Of a DNA stretch of 64,000 bases, positions 1 to 8,179 are shown piece by piece. The stretch is taken from contig CAZWST010000003.1 in assembly GCA_964636965.1 (NCBI GenBank), positions 11,868-75,867 of the forward strand, given 5' to 3'. The first letter of the stretch is position 1. Every line of letters begins with the position of its first letter. This DNA is from CAG-582 sp964636965 (GTDB taxonomy: Bacteria; Bacillota_I; Bacilli_A; RF39; UBA660). Position numbers and translations under genes: made by a program. The notes beneath the pieces were generated by a model. That model had not been told where the DNA came from. It was given only the letters and a program-made list of their open reading frames with translations, and searched no databases.

Positions 1-336
1 ATTACAACAAACTGGAATTCTCGTTTTACAGAAGAAGAATTAGCAAATATGTTTAAAAATAAAGCAAAAAAAATAAAGGTCGTCTTTAATGATAAAATTG
101 ATGAAAATAAAATAACTACCAAAGAATTTAAAGTTATATTTGATGCTAAAAATGGTAGTAAAAAAGTTACTGTATTAGTTGAACAAAATAAAAAAGTAAA
201 ATCATTAGAAACACCAAAGAAAAAAGGTTATAAATTTGTTTGCTGGGAATTAAATGGTAAAAAGTATGACTTTAATAAACCAGTAACAAAAGATATAAAA
301 TTAACTGCAAAATGGAAAAAGAAATCTAATAAATAG
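1..336 (+). CDS. C-terminal fragment of a surface protein with an InlB-type repeat
   Basis: The reading frame is open from the first base, so only the last 111 residues are visible and the true start lies outside the window. Roughly residues 45-105 match the pattern of the Listeria-Bacteroides (InlB B / Flg_new) repeat: a V-I-F-D-A-K-N-G strand, then GYKFVCWELNG, then DIKLTAKW at the end. That small beta-grasp-like repeat is found in secreted or wall-associated proteins. The protein ends in a lysine-rich tail with no LPxTG or membrane anchor. A Met at base 49 has no Shine-Dalgarno and is not taken as a start. What the rest of the protein does cannot be told from here. The stop codon lies inside a strong terminator hairpin. 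Confidence 0.6.
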   Translation: MTTNWNSRFTEEELANMFKNKAKKIKVVFNDKIDENKITTKEFKVIFDAKNGSKKVTVLVEQNKKVKSLETPKKKGYKFVCWELNGKKYDFNKPVTKDIKLTAKWKKKSNK

Positions 337-346
337 ATTTCTTTTT
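316..346 (+). terminator. Rho-independent terminator overlapping the stop codon
   Basis: A 12-bp stem (316-327 with 335-346) and a 7-base loop are directly visible, and the 3' arm ends in five T. It closes the first, partial gene, whose TAG stop lies in the loop and 3' arm. Confidence 0.8.
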
Positions 347-413
347 GTATTAATTCCTTCATTGATTCATTAATAAAATTAACAATTATATAATAACATA
401 AACAATAATATTA

Positions 414-422
414 TGATATAAT
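414..422 (+). promoter_or_regulatory. Extended -10 promoter of recX
   Basis: TGATATAAT matches the extended -10 consensus TGnTATAAT. It ends 17 bases before the recX ATG, so transcription would begin about where the GGGAG Shine-Dalgarno starts. No good -35 box is seen. Confidence 0.65.
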
Positions 423-439
423 CTTTATAGGGAGAAATT

Positions 440-1204
440 ATGAAAATACAAAAATATATTAAAGATAAACAAAACAAGTATAAAGTAGTAATTGACGATG
501 AAGAGTATATCTTATATGACGATGTTATTATAAAATATAATCTTTTATTAACAAAAGAAATAGATGATTCTTTATTCAAAGAAATAATCCTTTTTAATGA
601 TGAATTAAAAAGTTACTATGATTCAATAAAATATATTAATAAACGCTTAAGAAGTGAACTTGAGATACGTGAATATTTAGCAAAAAAGGGTCTAACAGAA
701 GCAGTAATTAATAAGACAATTAAAAGACTTACAAGCACTAAATTTATAAATGATGATAATTATTTAAATGCTTACTTTAAAGATCAAATTAATCTGACTA
801 ACAATGGACCTAAAAAGATAAAAGCATCCCTACTTAAGTTAGGTTTAAATGAAGAAGCTATAGAAGAAAAAATATCATCAATTGATAAAGATATCTGGAA
901 TCAAAAAATTGATAAATATATTGATAAAAAGATAAGTGTTAACCATACATCTTCATGCAATATGTTAAAAATTAAAATAACTAATGACTTAATAAATCTA
1001 GGATTTGATAAAGAAGACATTGTAAGTATTATAAATAAAAAAGATATAAATGATTCAAATATTTTAAAAAATGAATACGAAAAAGCTAAAAGAAAATTTG
1101 AAAAAAAATATGAAGGATATGAACTTGATAATAAGATAAAAAATTATCTATTTAGAAAGGGATTTCATATAAGTGATCTAAAGGAGTTAAATGATGAAGA
1201 ATAG
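440..1204 (+). CDS. recX: Regulatory protein RecX
   Basis: The 254-residue product has the RecX pattern of repeated three-helix units. Around residues 60-110 are the typical phrases NKRLRSELEIREYLAKKG and INDDNYLNAYFKDQ, and around residue 128 is GPKKIKASLLKLGL. RecX binds RecA filaments in the cytoplasm and modulates recombination. The first 50-60 residues form the extra N-terminal segment common in Firmicutes RecX. GGGAG lies 6 bases before the ATG, and an extended -10 lies just upstream. The 3' end overlaps the next gene by 14 bases, so the two are translationally coupled. The family call is firm; the effect on RecA is known only from relatives. Confidence 0.85.
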   Translation: MKIQKYIKDKQNKYKVVIDDEEYILYDDVIIKYNLLLTKEIDDSLFKEIILFNDELKSYYDSIKYINKRLRSELEIREYLAKKGLTEAVINKTIKRLTSTKFINDDNYLNAYFKDQINLTNNGPKKIKASLLKLGLNEEAIEEKISSIDKDIWNQKIDKYIDKKISVNHTSSCNMLKIKITNDLINLGFDKEDIVSIINKKDINDSNILKNEYEKAKRKFEKKYEGYELDNKIKNYLFRKGFHISDLKELNDEE

Positions 1205-1529
1205 ATATGAAAGAAAAAGTCGAAAAGAAAAAAAAGAAGCAATAAAAGAATTTGCTAATTCTAGTGAAAAAAATGCTTTAATCATGTCTCGTATAAAAAG
1301 ACTAAGAGTAGTAGGTATTATTGGTGTAATCTATTCATCTCTTATGTTTGTTTTAGATTTTTTAAAAGAAAAAAAAGTATTTGATTATGGATTAAGTGTA
1401 TTCGATAATTTATTAGTAAATTATATTATTGATGGATGTCTTTTAGTATTCTGTGCAATTTTTATAATTAAAGCAAATAGTTTAATTAAAGAACAAGTTA
1501 ATGCATATTTAATTCAAAAGAAAAAATAG
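1191..1529 (+). CDS. Small two-pass membrane protein, unknown function
   Basis: The 112-residue product starts with a strongly basic segment rich in Arg and Lys. Two hydrophobic helices follow, at about residues 40-60 and 75-97, and the tail is short and charged. No family is recognised. The start is ATG 1191 or the next codon, ATG 1194; the AAGGAG at 1181-1186 favours 1194 by spacing. It overlaps the end of recX and is probably co-transcribed with it. The topology suggests both termini are cytoplasmic. Confidence 0.6.
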   Translation: MMKNRYERKSRKEKKEAIKEFANSSEKNALIMSRIKRLRVVGIIGVIYSSLMFVLDFLKEKKVFDYGLSVFDNLLVNYIIDGCLLVFCAIFIIKANSLIKEQVNAYLIQKKK

Positions 1530-1537
1530 TAAACTTA

Positions 1538-1546
1538 TGATATAAT
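1538..1546 (+). promoter_or_regulatory. Extended -10 promoter of the NrtR-like gene
   Basis: TGATATAAT, a perfect TGnTATAAT, ends 17 bases before the ATG at 1564. It has the same geometry as the recX promoter. Confidence 0.65.
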
Positions 1547-1563
1547 TAAAGTAGGTGATACTG

Positions 1564-2244
1564 ATGGAAGTTAATAATCCTTTATATAAAAATCAAGGAA
1601 TACATGTTATAACAAGTATATTTACTGTTGATCATGGAGTAGTTAAAATATTATTAATTAAAAGAAATAATGAACCTTATAAAGATGCATGGGCACTTGT
1701 AGGTGGAGCACTTTATAATAATGAAGATTTAACTAGTGGAGTTATGAGAGAAATAAAAGAGAAAACAGGAATTAAAAATATTGACTTACAATTAGTAGAT
1801 GTTCATGGTAAAGTAAATAGAAGTCCCGTAATGCGCATGGTAGCAGTATCATATATGGGTGTTCTTGATATAAATCGTGTAACCTTAATTAAGAAAACTT
1901 TAAAAACTAATGATGCCGAATGGTTTAATATAAAAGATGTTAAAGATATGAATCTTGCCTACGATCACTCGGAAATAATTGTTCGTGCTTTCGAAGAATT
2001 AAAAAAACAAATATCAAGGAGTAATATTTTAGCATCCCTTTTTCCAGATGGATTTACTATGCCAGAGATTCAAAAGACTTATGAAGCAATTTTAGGAGTA
2101 ACTTTGGATAGACGTAATTTTAGAAGAAAGCTATTAAGTTTAAATCTTGTAGAAGATACAGGTGAGTATTTGAATTTTGAAGGTAAAAAGCCAGCTAAAC
2201 TTTATAGATTTAAAGATAAATTAGAAGAAAAGAATATTTTTTAA
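1564..2244 (+). CDS. NrtR-like Nudix-domain transcriptional regulator
   Basis: The 226-residue product has a Nudix domain (about residues 10-145) followed by a winged-helix domain (about 150-220) of the kind found in NrtR, the ADP-ribose-sensing repressor of NAD genes. The Nudix box reads G-x5-E-x7-RE-I-K-E-K-TG, so one of the paired catalytic glutamates is Lys. That fits NrtR proteins, which often keep ligand binding but lose hydrolysis. ATG 1564 is preferred to GTG 1555 because AGGTG at 1553-1557 is correctly spaced for the ATG and overlaps the GTG. ppa follows 9 bases downstream and is probably in the same operon. The regulated genes are not visible here, so the NAD role is inferred from the family. 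Confidence 0.75.
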   Translation: MEVNNPLYKNQGIHVITSIFTVDHGVVKILLIKRNNEPYKDAWALVGGALYNNEDLTSGVMREIKEKTGIKNIDLQLVDVHGKVNRSPVMRMVAVSYMGVLDINRVTLIKKTLKTNDAEWFNIKDVKDMNLAYDHSEIIVRAFEELKKQISRSNILASLFPDGFTMPEIQKTYEAILGVTLDRRNFRRKLLSLNLVEDTGEYLNFEGKKPAKLYRFKDKLEEKNIF

Positions 2245-2253
2245 GGAGAATAT

Positions 2254-2745
2254 ATGAAAATAACAGTTGATGCTACAGTTGAAATAACTAATGGTTCAAA
2301 GAATAAATACGAGATAGATAAAAATACGGGTAAAATACGTTTAGAACGGGTAATAAATTCATCTAATGTTTATCCCGCTGAATATGGAACAATTGAAAAT
2401 ACTTTATCTCCTGATGGAGACCCACTTGATATATTAATACTTTCAAATGAAAAAACTTATCCAGGGTGTATAGTTCCAGCAAGAGTTTTAGGATACTTAG
2501 ATATGATTGATAATGGCTTAGTTGATTATAAATTAATAGCTGTAGTAGATGTTGATCCAAAATTTGATGGTATAAATAACTTATATGACTTACCAGAAAT
2601 AACTTTAAGGGAAATAAAAAATTTCTTTGAAAACTATAAAACGCTTGATAAAGTCCCAGTAAAAGTTGGAGATTTTCATGAAGTTCATGAAGCAAGCAAA
2701 ATAATAGAAGAATGCCAAAATAGATTTAAAAGTGTTATAAAGTAA
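2254..2745 (+). CDS. ppa: Inorganic pyrophosphatase, family I
   Basis: The 163-residue length is typical of a soluble family I pyrophosphatase, which hydrolyses pyrophosphate to phosphate in the cytoplasm. Visible signatures are YPAEYGTIENT around residue 42, the metal-binding DGDPLDILIL around 54-63 and DVDPKFDGI around 99. AAGGAG sits 5 bases before the ATG. It follows the NrtR-like gene in the same direction with a 9-base gap and probably shares its promoter. Confidence 0.93.
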   Translation: MKITVDATVEITNGSKNKYEIDKNTGKIRLERVINSSNVYPAEYGTIENTLSPDGDPLDILILSNEKTYPGCIVPARVLGYLDMIDNGLVDYKLIAVVDVDPKFDGINNLYDLPEITLREIKNFFENYKTLDKVPVKVGDFHEVHEASKIIEECQNRFKSVIK

Positions 2746-2767
2746 TTAAACAATAATATACTTTAAT

Positions 2768-3796
2768 ATGAAAAAAGTTATATTATTGTTTTTTTTAATT
2801 GTTTTTCCAATAAATGTTAAGGCCTCAATCTGTGTAATGGATACAGATTCTAAAAGATTACTTTATGGAAGTGGAGAAAATGAAGAGAGGTTAATCGCGT
2901 CAACCACAAAAATAATGACGGCTCTAGTAGTCATCAGGAGTGTTGATGACTTAAATAAAGAAATAGAAGTAACAGAAGAAGTATTAAAAAGCTTTGGATC
3001 AGGCATATATATAGAAGTAGGAGAACACATTAAAATTATTGATTTATTGTATGGGCTTATGCTTAGAAGTGGAAATGATGCTGCTATTATCTTAGCAAAT
3101 CATGTTGGTGGATCTATGGAAGGTTTTGCTTATCTAATGAATGATACTGCAAAGTCTTTAGATATGAGAAATTCTAAGTTTATTAATTCATCTGGACTTG
3201 AAAATGAATCTGGTGAAGGAAACACATCAACATGTTACGATATGTCTCTTCTTATGTCTGAAGCTATAAAAAATGAAATACTTTCAAAAATAATGAGTAC
3301 AAAACATTATGGAGTACAAACAGATTATAAATATTATGACTGGTATAATAAAAATAGATTACTTAGAGAATATAAATATACGACAGGTGGTAAAACCGGA
3401 TATACAGAAAAAGCCTATCGGACTTTAGTAACATCAGCTACTAAAGATAACAAGAACTTATGTGTTGTAACCCTTAATGAAAAAGATGACTTTCTAAAAC
3501 ATAAAAATAAATATGAAGAATTTTTTAAAAAATATAAATTAGTAAATGTCGTAAATAAGAAAAGCTTCTTAAAAGATGAAGGCTATGAAATAAAAGAAGA
3601 TATAAATATGTTACTTTTAAATAATGAAATAAAAAAAGTCAAAGTAGAAGTAGAGTATATAGATGATGCATTATCACGTAAAGGATATGTAACTGTCTCA
3701 TTAGATGGACATGTTTACTTTAAAGAACCTATTTATAAAAGGGAAAAGAAAAAAAGTTTACTCTCAAGAATAAAATCTTTCTTTAATCTATTCTAA
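2768..3796 (+). CDS. D-alanyl-D-alanine carboxypeptidase (PBP5/DacF type)
   Basis: The 342-residue serine peptidase of family S11 trims the terminal D-Ala from peptidoglycan stem peptides outside the membrane. A signal peptide is clear, with probable cleavage after NVKA near residue 20. All three active-site motifs are present: STTK around residue 45, SGN in RSGNDAAI around 101, and KTG in GGKTGYT around 205. The C-terminus is a basic amphipathic helix, the usual membrane tether of this family. No Shine-Dalgarno precedes the ATG. A TATACT at 2757-2762 would give an almost leaderless mRNA, or the gene may be read from the ppa transcript. The choice among dacA, dacB and dacF cannot be made here. 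Confidence 0.9.
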   Translation: MKKVILLFFLIVFPINVKASICVMDTDSKRLLYGSGENEERLIASTTKIMTALVVIRSVDDLNKEIEVTEEVLKSFGSGIYIEVGEHIKIIDLLYGLMLRSGNDAAIILANHVGGSMEGFAYLMNDTAKSLDMRNSKFINSSGLENESGEGNTSTCYDMSLLMSEAIKNEILSKIMSTKHYGVQTDYKYYDWYNKNRLLREYKYTTGGKTGYTEKAYRTLVTSATKDNKNLCVVTLNEKDDFLKHKNKYEEFFKKYKLVNVVNKKSFLKDEGYEIKEDINMLLLNNEIKKVKVEVEYIDDALSRKGYVTVSLDGHVYFKEPIYKREKKKSLLSRIKSFFNLF

Positions 3797-3809
3797 AAAC
3801 TTACTGTTA

Positions 3810-3818
3810 TGGTATAAT
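3810..3818 (+). promoter_or_regulatory. Extended -10 promoter of the CatA-like gene
   Basis: TGGTATAAT ends 16 bases before the ATG at 3835. AGGTG at 3825-3829 is the Shine-Dalgarno. Confidence 0.65.
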
Positions 3819-3834
3819 TTGTCTAGGTGAAAAT

Positions 3835-4464
3835 ATGAAGACAATAGTTGATAATTATAATAGAGAAGATTTATTTGAATACTTTAATAATAAGACAAAT
3901 CCTTTTAGTTTTGTAACTACAAGATTAGATATTACAAATGCCTATAACTACTCAAGGAAATATAAACATTTATATGTAACACTTTGTTATTTATTTACAC
4001 GTGCTATTAATAAAGTAGATGCATTCTTATATTCGTATGAATCAGGGAGTTTTATAAAGTATGATTCTCTTACACCAAGTTATACAGAAGTATTAGATAA
4101 TGGAAATGTTGCATTTGTTGCTTTAAATATGAAAGATAACTTAAAAGATTTTATCGCGTTATGCGACTTTGCTAAAGAAGAATTAAAACGAACTCAAAAA
4201 GATGTAATATTAAATGACCCAGATAAGGGACAAATTTGGTACTCTTGTCTTCCATGGTTTAAGTTTACAGGTGCAGTACCACCATATGACACAAATGTTT
4301 ATATACCTCAGATTATTTGGGATAAATATGAAATAGTTGATGGTCATGTTTATATAAACGTGATGATTATGGCTCATCATGGATTTGTAGATGGATCTCA
4401 TATAGGAGCACTTATAAACTCAATAAATGAAGAATTAGATAAATTGGGCTCTTTCACTAGATAG
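3835..4464 (+). CDS. CatA-family O-acetyltransferase
   Basis: The 209-residue product has the fold signature of type A chloramphenicol acetyltransferases. These are trimeric cytoplasmic enzymes that move acetyl from acetyl-CoA to a hydroxyl. The catalytic block H-H-x3-D-G is present as AHHGFVDG near residue 180. The N-terminal region contains the family-like phrase TRLDITNAYNYS. Chromosomal CatA homologues of unknown substrate are common in gut Firmicutes, so antibiotic resistance should not be assumed. The gene has its own promoter and a terminator downstream, so it is monocistronic. Confidence 0.75.
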   Translation: MKTIVDNYNREDLFEYFNNKTNPFSFVTTRLDITNAYNYSRKYKHLYVTLCYLFTRAINKVDAFLYSYESGSFIKYDSLTPSYTEVLDNGNVAFVALNMKDNLKDFIALCDFAKEELKRTQKDVILNDPDKGQIWYSCLPWFKFTGAVPPYDTNVYIPQIIWDKYEIVDGHVYINVMIMAHHGFVDGSHIGALINSINEELDKLGSFTR

Positions 4465-4521
4465 TTATGCTAAAACTTCACCTTGGAGAGAATTTAACAT
4501 AATTATTAAAAGTTAAATATT

Positions 4522-4546
4522 AAGTGACATTTAGTCACTTTTTATT
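4522..4546 (+). terminator. Terminator after the CatA-like gene
   Basis: A 7-bp stem AAGTGAC/GTCACTT with a 5-base loop is followed by a T-rich run. Confidence 0.75.
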
Positions 4547-4573
4547 ATTAGTAAATTTAATTTACGAATAATA
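4543..4573 (+). repeat. 31-bp imperfect inverted repeat upstream of rluB
   Basis: Two 15-base arms flank a single central T and match at 14 of 15 positions. The element ends 8 bases before the extended -10 of rluB. It could be an operator or simply part of the preceding terminator region. Confidence 0.5.
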
Positions 4574-4581
4574 CCAACTCA

Positions 4582-4590
4582 TGATAAAAT
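4582..4590 (+). promoter_or_regulatory. Extended -10 promoter of rluB-rlmD
   Basis: TGATAAAAT ends 19 bases before ATG 4610. The same variant is used at 61,260 for the TasA-like gene. Confidence 0.55.
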
Positions 4591-4609
4591 AAAGATACAG
4601 GTGAATAAT

Positions 4610-5323
4610 ATGGAAAGATTACAAAAAATAATTGCTGAATCAGGTTTCTGTTCACGCAGAAAGGCTGAAGAATATATAAAAAGTGGAAAAGTTTATGTTA
4701 ATGGAGAAAAGGTAACTGAACTTGGAACTAAAGCATCCTTTAATGATGCTATTATAGTTGATGGGAAATCTTTAGAAAGAGAAGACAAAGTATACTATCT
4801 ACTTAATAAACCCAGAGGTTATGTTTCAACAGTAAGTGATGAACATGATAGAAAAAAGATAACTGACTTAATTGAAACAAATAAACGTATATATCCTGTT
4901 GGAAGATTAGATTATGATACTACTGGATTAATAATATTAACTAATGATGGTGAACTTGCAAATATTTTAATGCATCCATCAAGCAGTGTTGAAAAAACTT
5001 ATGTAGCTAAACTAAATAAAGCTATGACTCCAAAAGATCAGATGATTTTAAAAAGTGGAGTTAAAGTAGATGGAGTAAAATGTATTCCAACAAGAGTAAA
5101 GGTAAGAGATATTGATTTAAAAAAGGATACATGCATTGTTGAAATATCTATTGTTGAAGGAAGAAATCACATTATAAAAAAAGTATTTATGGAACTCGGA
5201 TATTTAGTTGATAAATTAACAAGAGTAGAATATGGATTTTTAAAGTTAGATAATTTAAAAAGTGGAGAGTATAGGGAACTATCTATTAAAGAAGTAAAAA
5301 AACTATACGACTATAAAAACTAA
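4610..5323 (+). CDS. rluB: RluB/RsuA-family rRNA pseudouridine synthase
   Basis: The 237-residue product has an N-terminal S4 RNA-binding domain (MERLQKIIAESGFCSRRKAE to about residue 48) and a pseudouridine synthase domain. The catalytic Asp is in GRLDYDTTGL near residue 100. Relatives convert a uridine of 23S rRNA helix 93 to pseudouridine during ribosome maturation. ATG 4610 is chosen over GTG 4601 because AGGTG at 4599-4603 overlaps the GTG and is 6 bases from the ATG. The stop codon overlaps the next start (TAATG), which couples it to rlmD. RluB is the likely member, but RsuA or RluE specificity cannot be excluded from sequence alone. Confidence 0.88.
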   Translation: MERLQKIIAESGFCSRRKAEEYIKSGKVYVNGEKVTELGTKASFNDAIIVDGKSLEREDKVYYLLNKPRGYVSTVSDEHDRKKITDLIETNKRIYPVGRLDYDTTGLIILTNDGELANILMHPSSSVEKTYVAKLNKAMTPKDQMILKSGVKVDGVKCIPTRVKVRDIDLKKDTCIVEISIVEGRNHIIKKVFMELGYLVDKLTRVEYGFLKLDNLKSGEYRELSIKEVKKLYDYKN

Positions 5324-6504
5324 TGAAAATAGAAAAATTAGATAATAAAGGAAGAGGTATAACTTATTATAATAACTTAATAACATTCGTAAATAATGCT
5401 TTACCTAATGAAGATGTTGATATAAATATAATAAGAGAAAACAAAAAATTCTATACAGCTGATGCAATAAATATTACTAATGAAAATAAAAATAGAGTTA
5501 TACCTAAGTGTCCATACTACAAAACCTGTGGTGGTTGTAATCTCCAACATATAAATATTGAATATGAAGATGAATTTAAAGAAAATAAAATAAAAGAAAT
5601 ATTAAAGAAATATGCTAATGTGGATATTTCTTTAAAGATGAATAAAAATGATAAAGAACTCTTTTATCGAAACAAAATAACTTTAAAAATCGAGAACGGA
5701 AAAATCGGCTATTACAATGAATCAACACACGAGTTATGTGAAATAAAAAAGTGTCTTATTGCAAGTAATGCAATTAATGAATTTATCTATAAACTTGATA
5801 CACTTAATATAAATAATGGGACAATTACAATACGTTCTAACTATGAAAACAAGCTACTACTTATCATCTCGACTGATGAAGAAATAACTATTGATAAAAA
5901 TAAAATAGATGATAATATATCAGGCATTATTTTAAATAATAAATGTGTCTATAAAGATTCCTATTTTTATGATTATATAGATGGCATGTTATTTAAAGTA
6001 TCATTTGATTCTTTTTTTCAAGTTAATAATTATATGGCTTCTAATATTTTTAAAATATTAAAAAATAATATAAGTGGTAAAAACCTTCTTGATTTATATT
6101 GTGGTGTTGGAACCCTTGGTCTTTCTTTAAAAGATAATTTTAAAAATATCTATGGAATTGAAAAAGTTAAAAATGCCATATTAGATGCAAAACATAATGC
6201 TAAAATAAATAATGTTTCCAATGCTTTCTTTTATGCTGGAGATACAGCTAAAGTTTTAGATAAAATAAATCAAAAATTTGATACAGTTATTGTTGATCCG
6301 CCTAGAAGTGGACTTAATCAAGAAACTATAAATCATATAAAAAGAATTAAACCTAAAACTCTTGTGTATGTTTCTTGTGACCCAATGACTTTAGCAAGAG
6401 ATATATCAACTTTGCAGGACTATCAAGTAACAAAAGTAAATGTCTTAAATATGTTTCCAAAGACATATCACGTTGAATGTGTATGTATTTTAAGTAAGTT
6501 ATAA
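5323..6504 (+). CDS. rlmD: 23S rRNA (uracil-C5) methyltransferase, RlmD/RumA family
   Basis: The 393-residue class I SAM methyltransferase is of the TrmA/RlmD group, which makes 5-methyluridine in 23S rRNA. An iron-sulfur cluster site is visible as CPYYKTCGGC around residue 64, with a fourth Cys in CEIKKC around 142. The SAM site LDLYCGVGTLGLSL is near 260, VDPPRSGL near 327, and the catalytic Cys is in VSCDP near 352. The N-terminal TRAM domain is short. It begins on the last base of rluB. Firmicutes relatives of this type methylate U747 and/or U1939, so the exact position is uncertain. Confidence 0.88.
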   Translation: MKIEKLDNKGRGITYYNNLITFVNNALPNEDVDINIIRENKKFYTADAINITNENKNRVIPKCPYYKTCGGCNLQHINIEYEDEFKENKIKEILKKYANVDISLKMNKNDKELFYRNKITLKIENGKIGYYNESTHELCEIKKCLIASNAINEFIYKLDTLNINNGTITIRSNYENKLLLIISTDEEITIDKNKIDDNISGIILNNKCVYKDSYFYDYIDGMLFKVSFDSFFQVNNYMASNIFKILKNNISGKNLLDLYCGVGTLGLSLKDNFKNIYGIEKVKNAILDAKHNAKINNVSNAFFYAGDTAKVLDKINQKFDTVIVDPPRSGLNQETINHIKRIKPKTLVYVSCDPMTLARDISTLQDYQVTKVNVLNMFPKTYHVECVCILSKL

Positions 6505-6507
6505 ATA

Positions 6508-6516
6508 TGTTATAAT
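6508..6516 (+). promoter_or_regulatory. Extended -10 promoter
   Basis: TGTTATAAT lies 36 bases before ATG 6553. The AAGGAG Shine-Dalgarno is at 6539-6544. This leader is longer than most in the window. Confidence 0.6.
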
Positions 6517-6552
6517 TTTAATAGAAGGTAAAAAAGAGAAGGAGATACATCA

Positions 6553-8100
6553 ATGCTGTTACTACTAGGAATATTAAAAAGAAATAAGAACTACTATATG
6601 AACGTTTTTGATACAGAAAATGTATCATCAGTTGATAACTATCAATTTATTAACAATTATACTTTAAATAACTGTGCAAATGTCTGGACTAGTGGATTTT
6701 TGTCTTCTACTCAAAATCCGAATGAATATTTAAAAGGGGAATTTGATGTTTCCAAATTAATAACAGATGAACAAAAATTAAAAGAAAAAATAAAAGCTTT
6801 TCAGATAGTAGGTGTTTATTATAATGATTTATTTGAACCAATACTTTATAAATCAATAGATCGCGCTGGAAATATAAGTATACATGATATCTCTGAATTT
6901 GAGTATGTAAAATACTTGTGTATCTACGGAAGTGATTTAAATAATTTACCAAAGTTTGTTTTGAAATATAATATAAAGGATGCTTATGATGATTTAGCAT
7001 CTTATGTAAAGGGAAAAGATATAAGAGATTTACCCGTCGGACTTTTAAAACAATATTTAATTGGAGTATTAAATTTTAAAGAAGGATACCATGTAGTAAC
7101 AAAATGTGGTTATGAACCAAAACATGATATACATGAATATATGTTATTTAATGGAGCATCCACTATTAAATTAATCGAATATGTTTATGATAATAAACGT
7201 GTATTCACAACTAAGCAAGATGAATTATCAAATCCCTATCCTAAAGAAAGAACAGCTGGCTATGCAACTCCTCCTCTAATTATGATAGGATCCAAACAAG
7301 TATTATCGCGTTTTTGTAAATTTAATGTTAGCACCGATTTTAGTTTTTATAATAAAAAGAATGTTAAACTTAGTATACCATTTTCTAAAGAATGCCTAAA
7401 TCTTTATAGTAGGTATAAAAAGTCTAAATGTATTTTATCTACATGGCAGTTTGATTTCTTTGATAATATCTCAACTGATATTTATAGAAATATACTTCCT
7501 GATGAAATATATAAATTACCACAAGTTTTTTATCGCGATATGAAATCTAAAATCTATGGTCCTAATACTATAAGTACTTTTTTACAAGAAAATGATGCAA
7601 TAGATATTTGGATATATACAGTATCCTTATTTGCCTGCTGGGATATATATAGTAGTCAGTTAAAAAAATCATTAAAACCAATCATGGAAAATTATAAAGA
7701 GATGTATGAAAATGCTTTAACTAGATTAGTAAAGGAAGTAGGGTCAAGAGCAACTTTAATTATTATGAAGTGGGCTAAGCTTAATCTCAAAAAACGTTTA
7801 GAAGATATTATCGGAAGTGCATCAGTAATAGATAGTCTTGATTGTTTATTCACTTTCCATCAAAATACTTATGAATTACCAGAAGAATTAAGAATATACC
7901 AAGAAGATACAATTACAGAATATGGTGGGGAAGATCTACTTAAAAAAGATTATGATGATCCTAATGTATTAAAAAAAGCATTTATCATGAATAAACTTGA
8001 TAAGATAGAAAAAGAAATTTGCACAAATGTTAATTTAAAGTTAGACCAAACGATGAATGACTATTTAAAAAAATTAAATAGAAAGAAAACAAAAGAATAA
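6553..8100 (+). CDS. Conserved-looking cytoplasmic protein, unknown function
   Basis: The 515-residue protein has no signal peptide, no convincing membrane segment and no motif I recognise. The first 170 residues look like a mixed alpha/beta domain. The middle has several Cys and aromatic residues, including a TWQFDFFDNIS stretch. The last 150 residues are strongly helical and charged (KWAKLNLKKRLEDIIG and onward). It has its own promoter, a strong Shine-Dalgarno and a terminator, so it is a real monocistronic gene. No function is proposed. Confidence 0.6.
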   Translation: MLLLLGILKRNKNYYMNVFDTENVSSVDNYQFINNYTLNNCANVWTSGFLSSTQNPNEYLKGEFDVSKLITDEQKLKEKIKAFQIVGVYYNDLFEPILYKSIDRAGNISIHDISEFEYVKYLCIYGSDLNNLPKFVLKYNIKDAYDDLASYVKGKDIRDLPVGLLKQYLIGVLNFKEGYHVVTKCGYEPKHDIHEYMLFNGASTIKLIEYVYDNKRVFTTKQDELSNPYPKERTAGYATPPLIMIGSKQVLSRFCKFNVSTDFSFYNKKNVKLSIPFSKECLNLYSRYKKSKCILSTWQFDFFDNISTDIYRNILPDEIYKLPQVFYRDMKSKIYGPNTISTFLQENDAIDIWIYTVSLFACWDIYSSQLKKSLKPIMENYKEMYENALTRLVKEVGSRATLIIMKWAKLNLKKRLEDIIGSASVIDSLDCLFTFHQNTYELPEELRIYQEDTITEYGGEDLLKKDYDDPNVLKKAFIMNKLDKIEKEICTNVNLKLDQTMNDYLKKLNRKKTKE

Positions 8101-8105
8101 TTATT

Positions 8106-8125
8106 AGAGGTATATCCTCTTTTTT
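8106..8125 (+). terminator. Terminator
   Basis: A 5-bp stem AGAGG/CCTCT with loop TATAT is followed by T5. It lies directly after the 6,553 gene. Confidence 0.65.
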
Positions 8126-8179
8126 ATTGTTTAAAAGTAGTTTTAATTATATAATAATTAAGTTGGGACGTGAAAAATT

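Noticed and set aside
3835..4464. Calling the CatA-like gene a chloramphenicol-resistance gene.
   Set aside because: Only the family motif is visible; no mobile context exists, and chromosomal homologues of unknown substrate are common.
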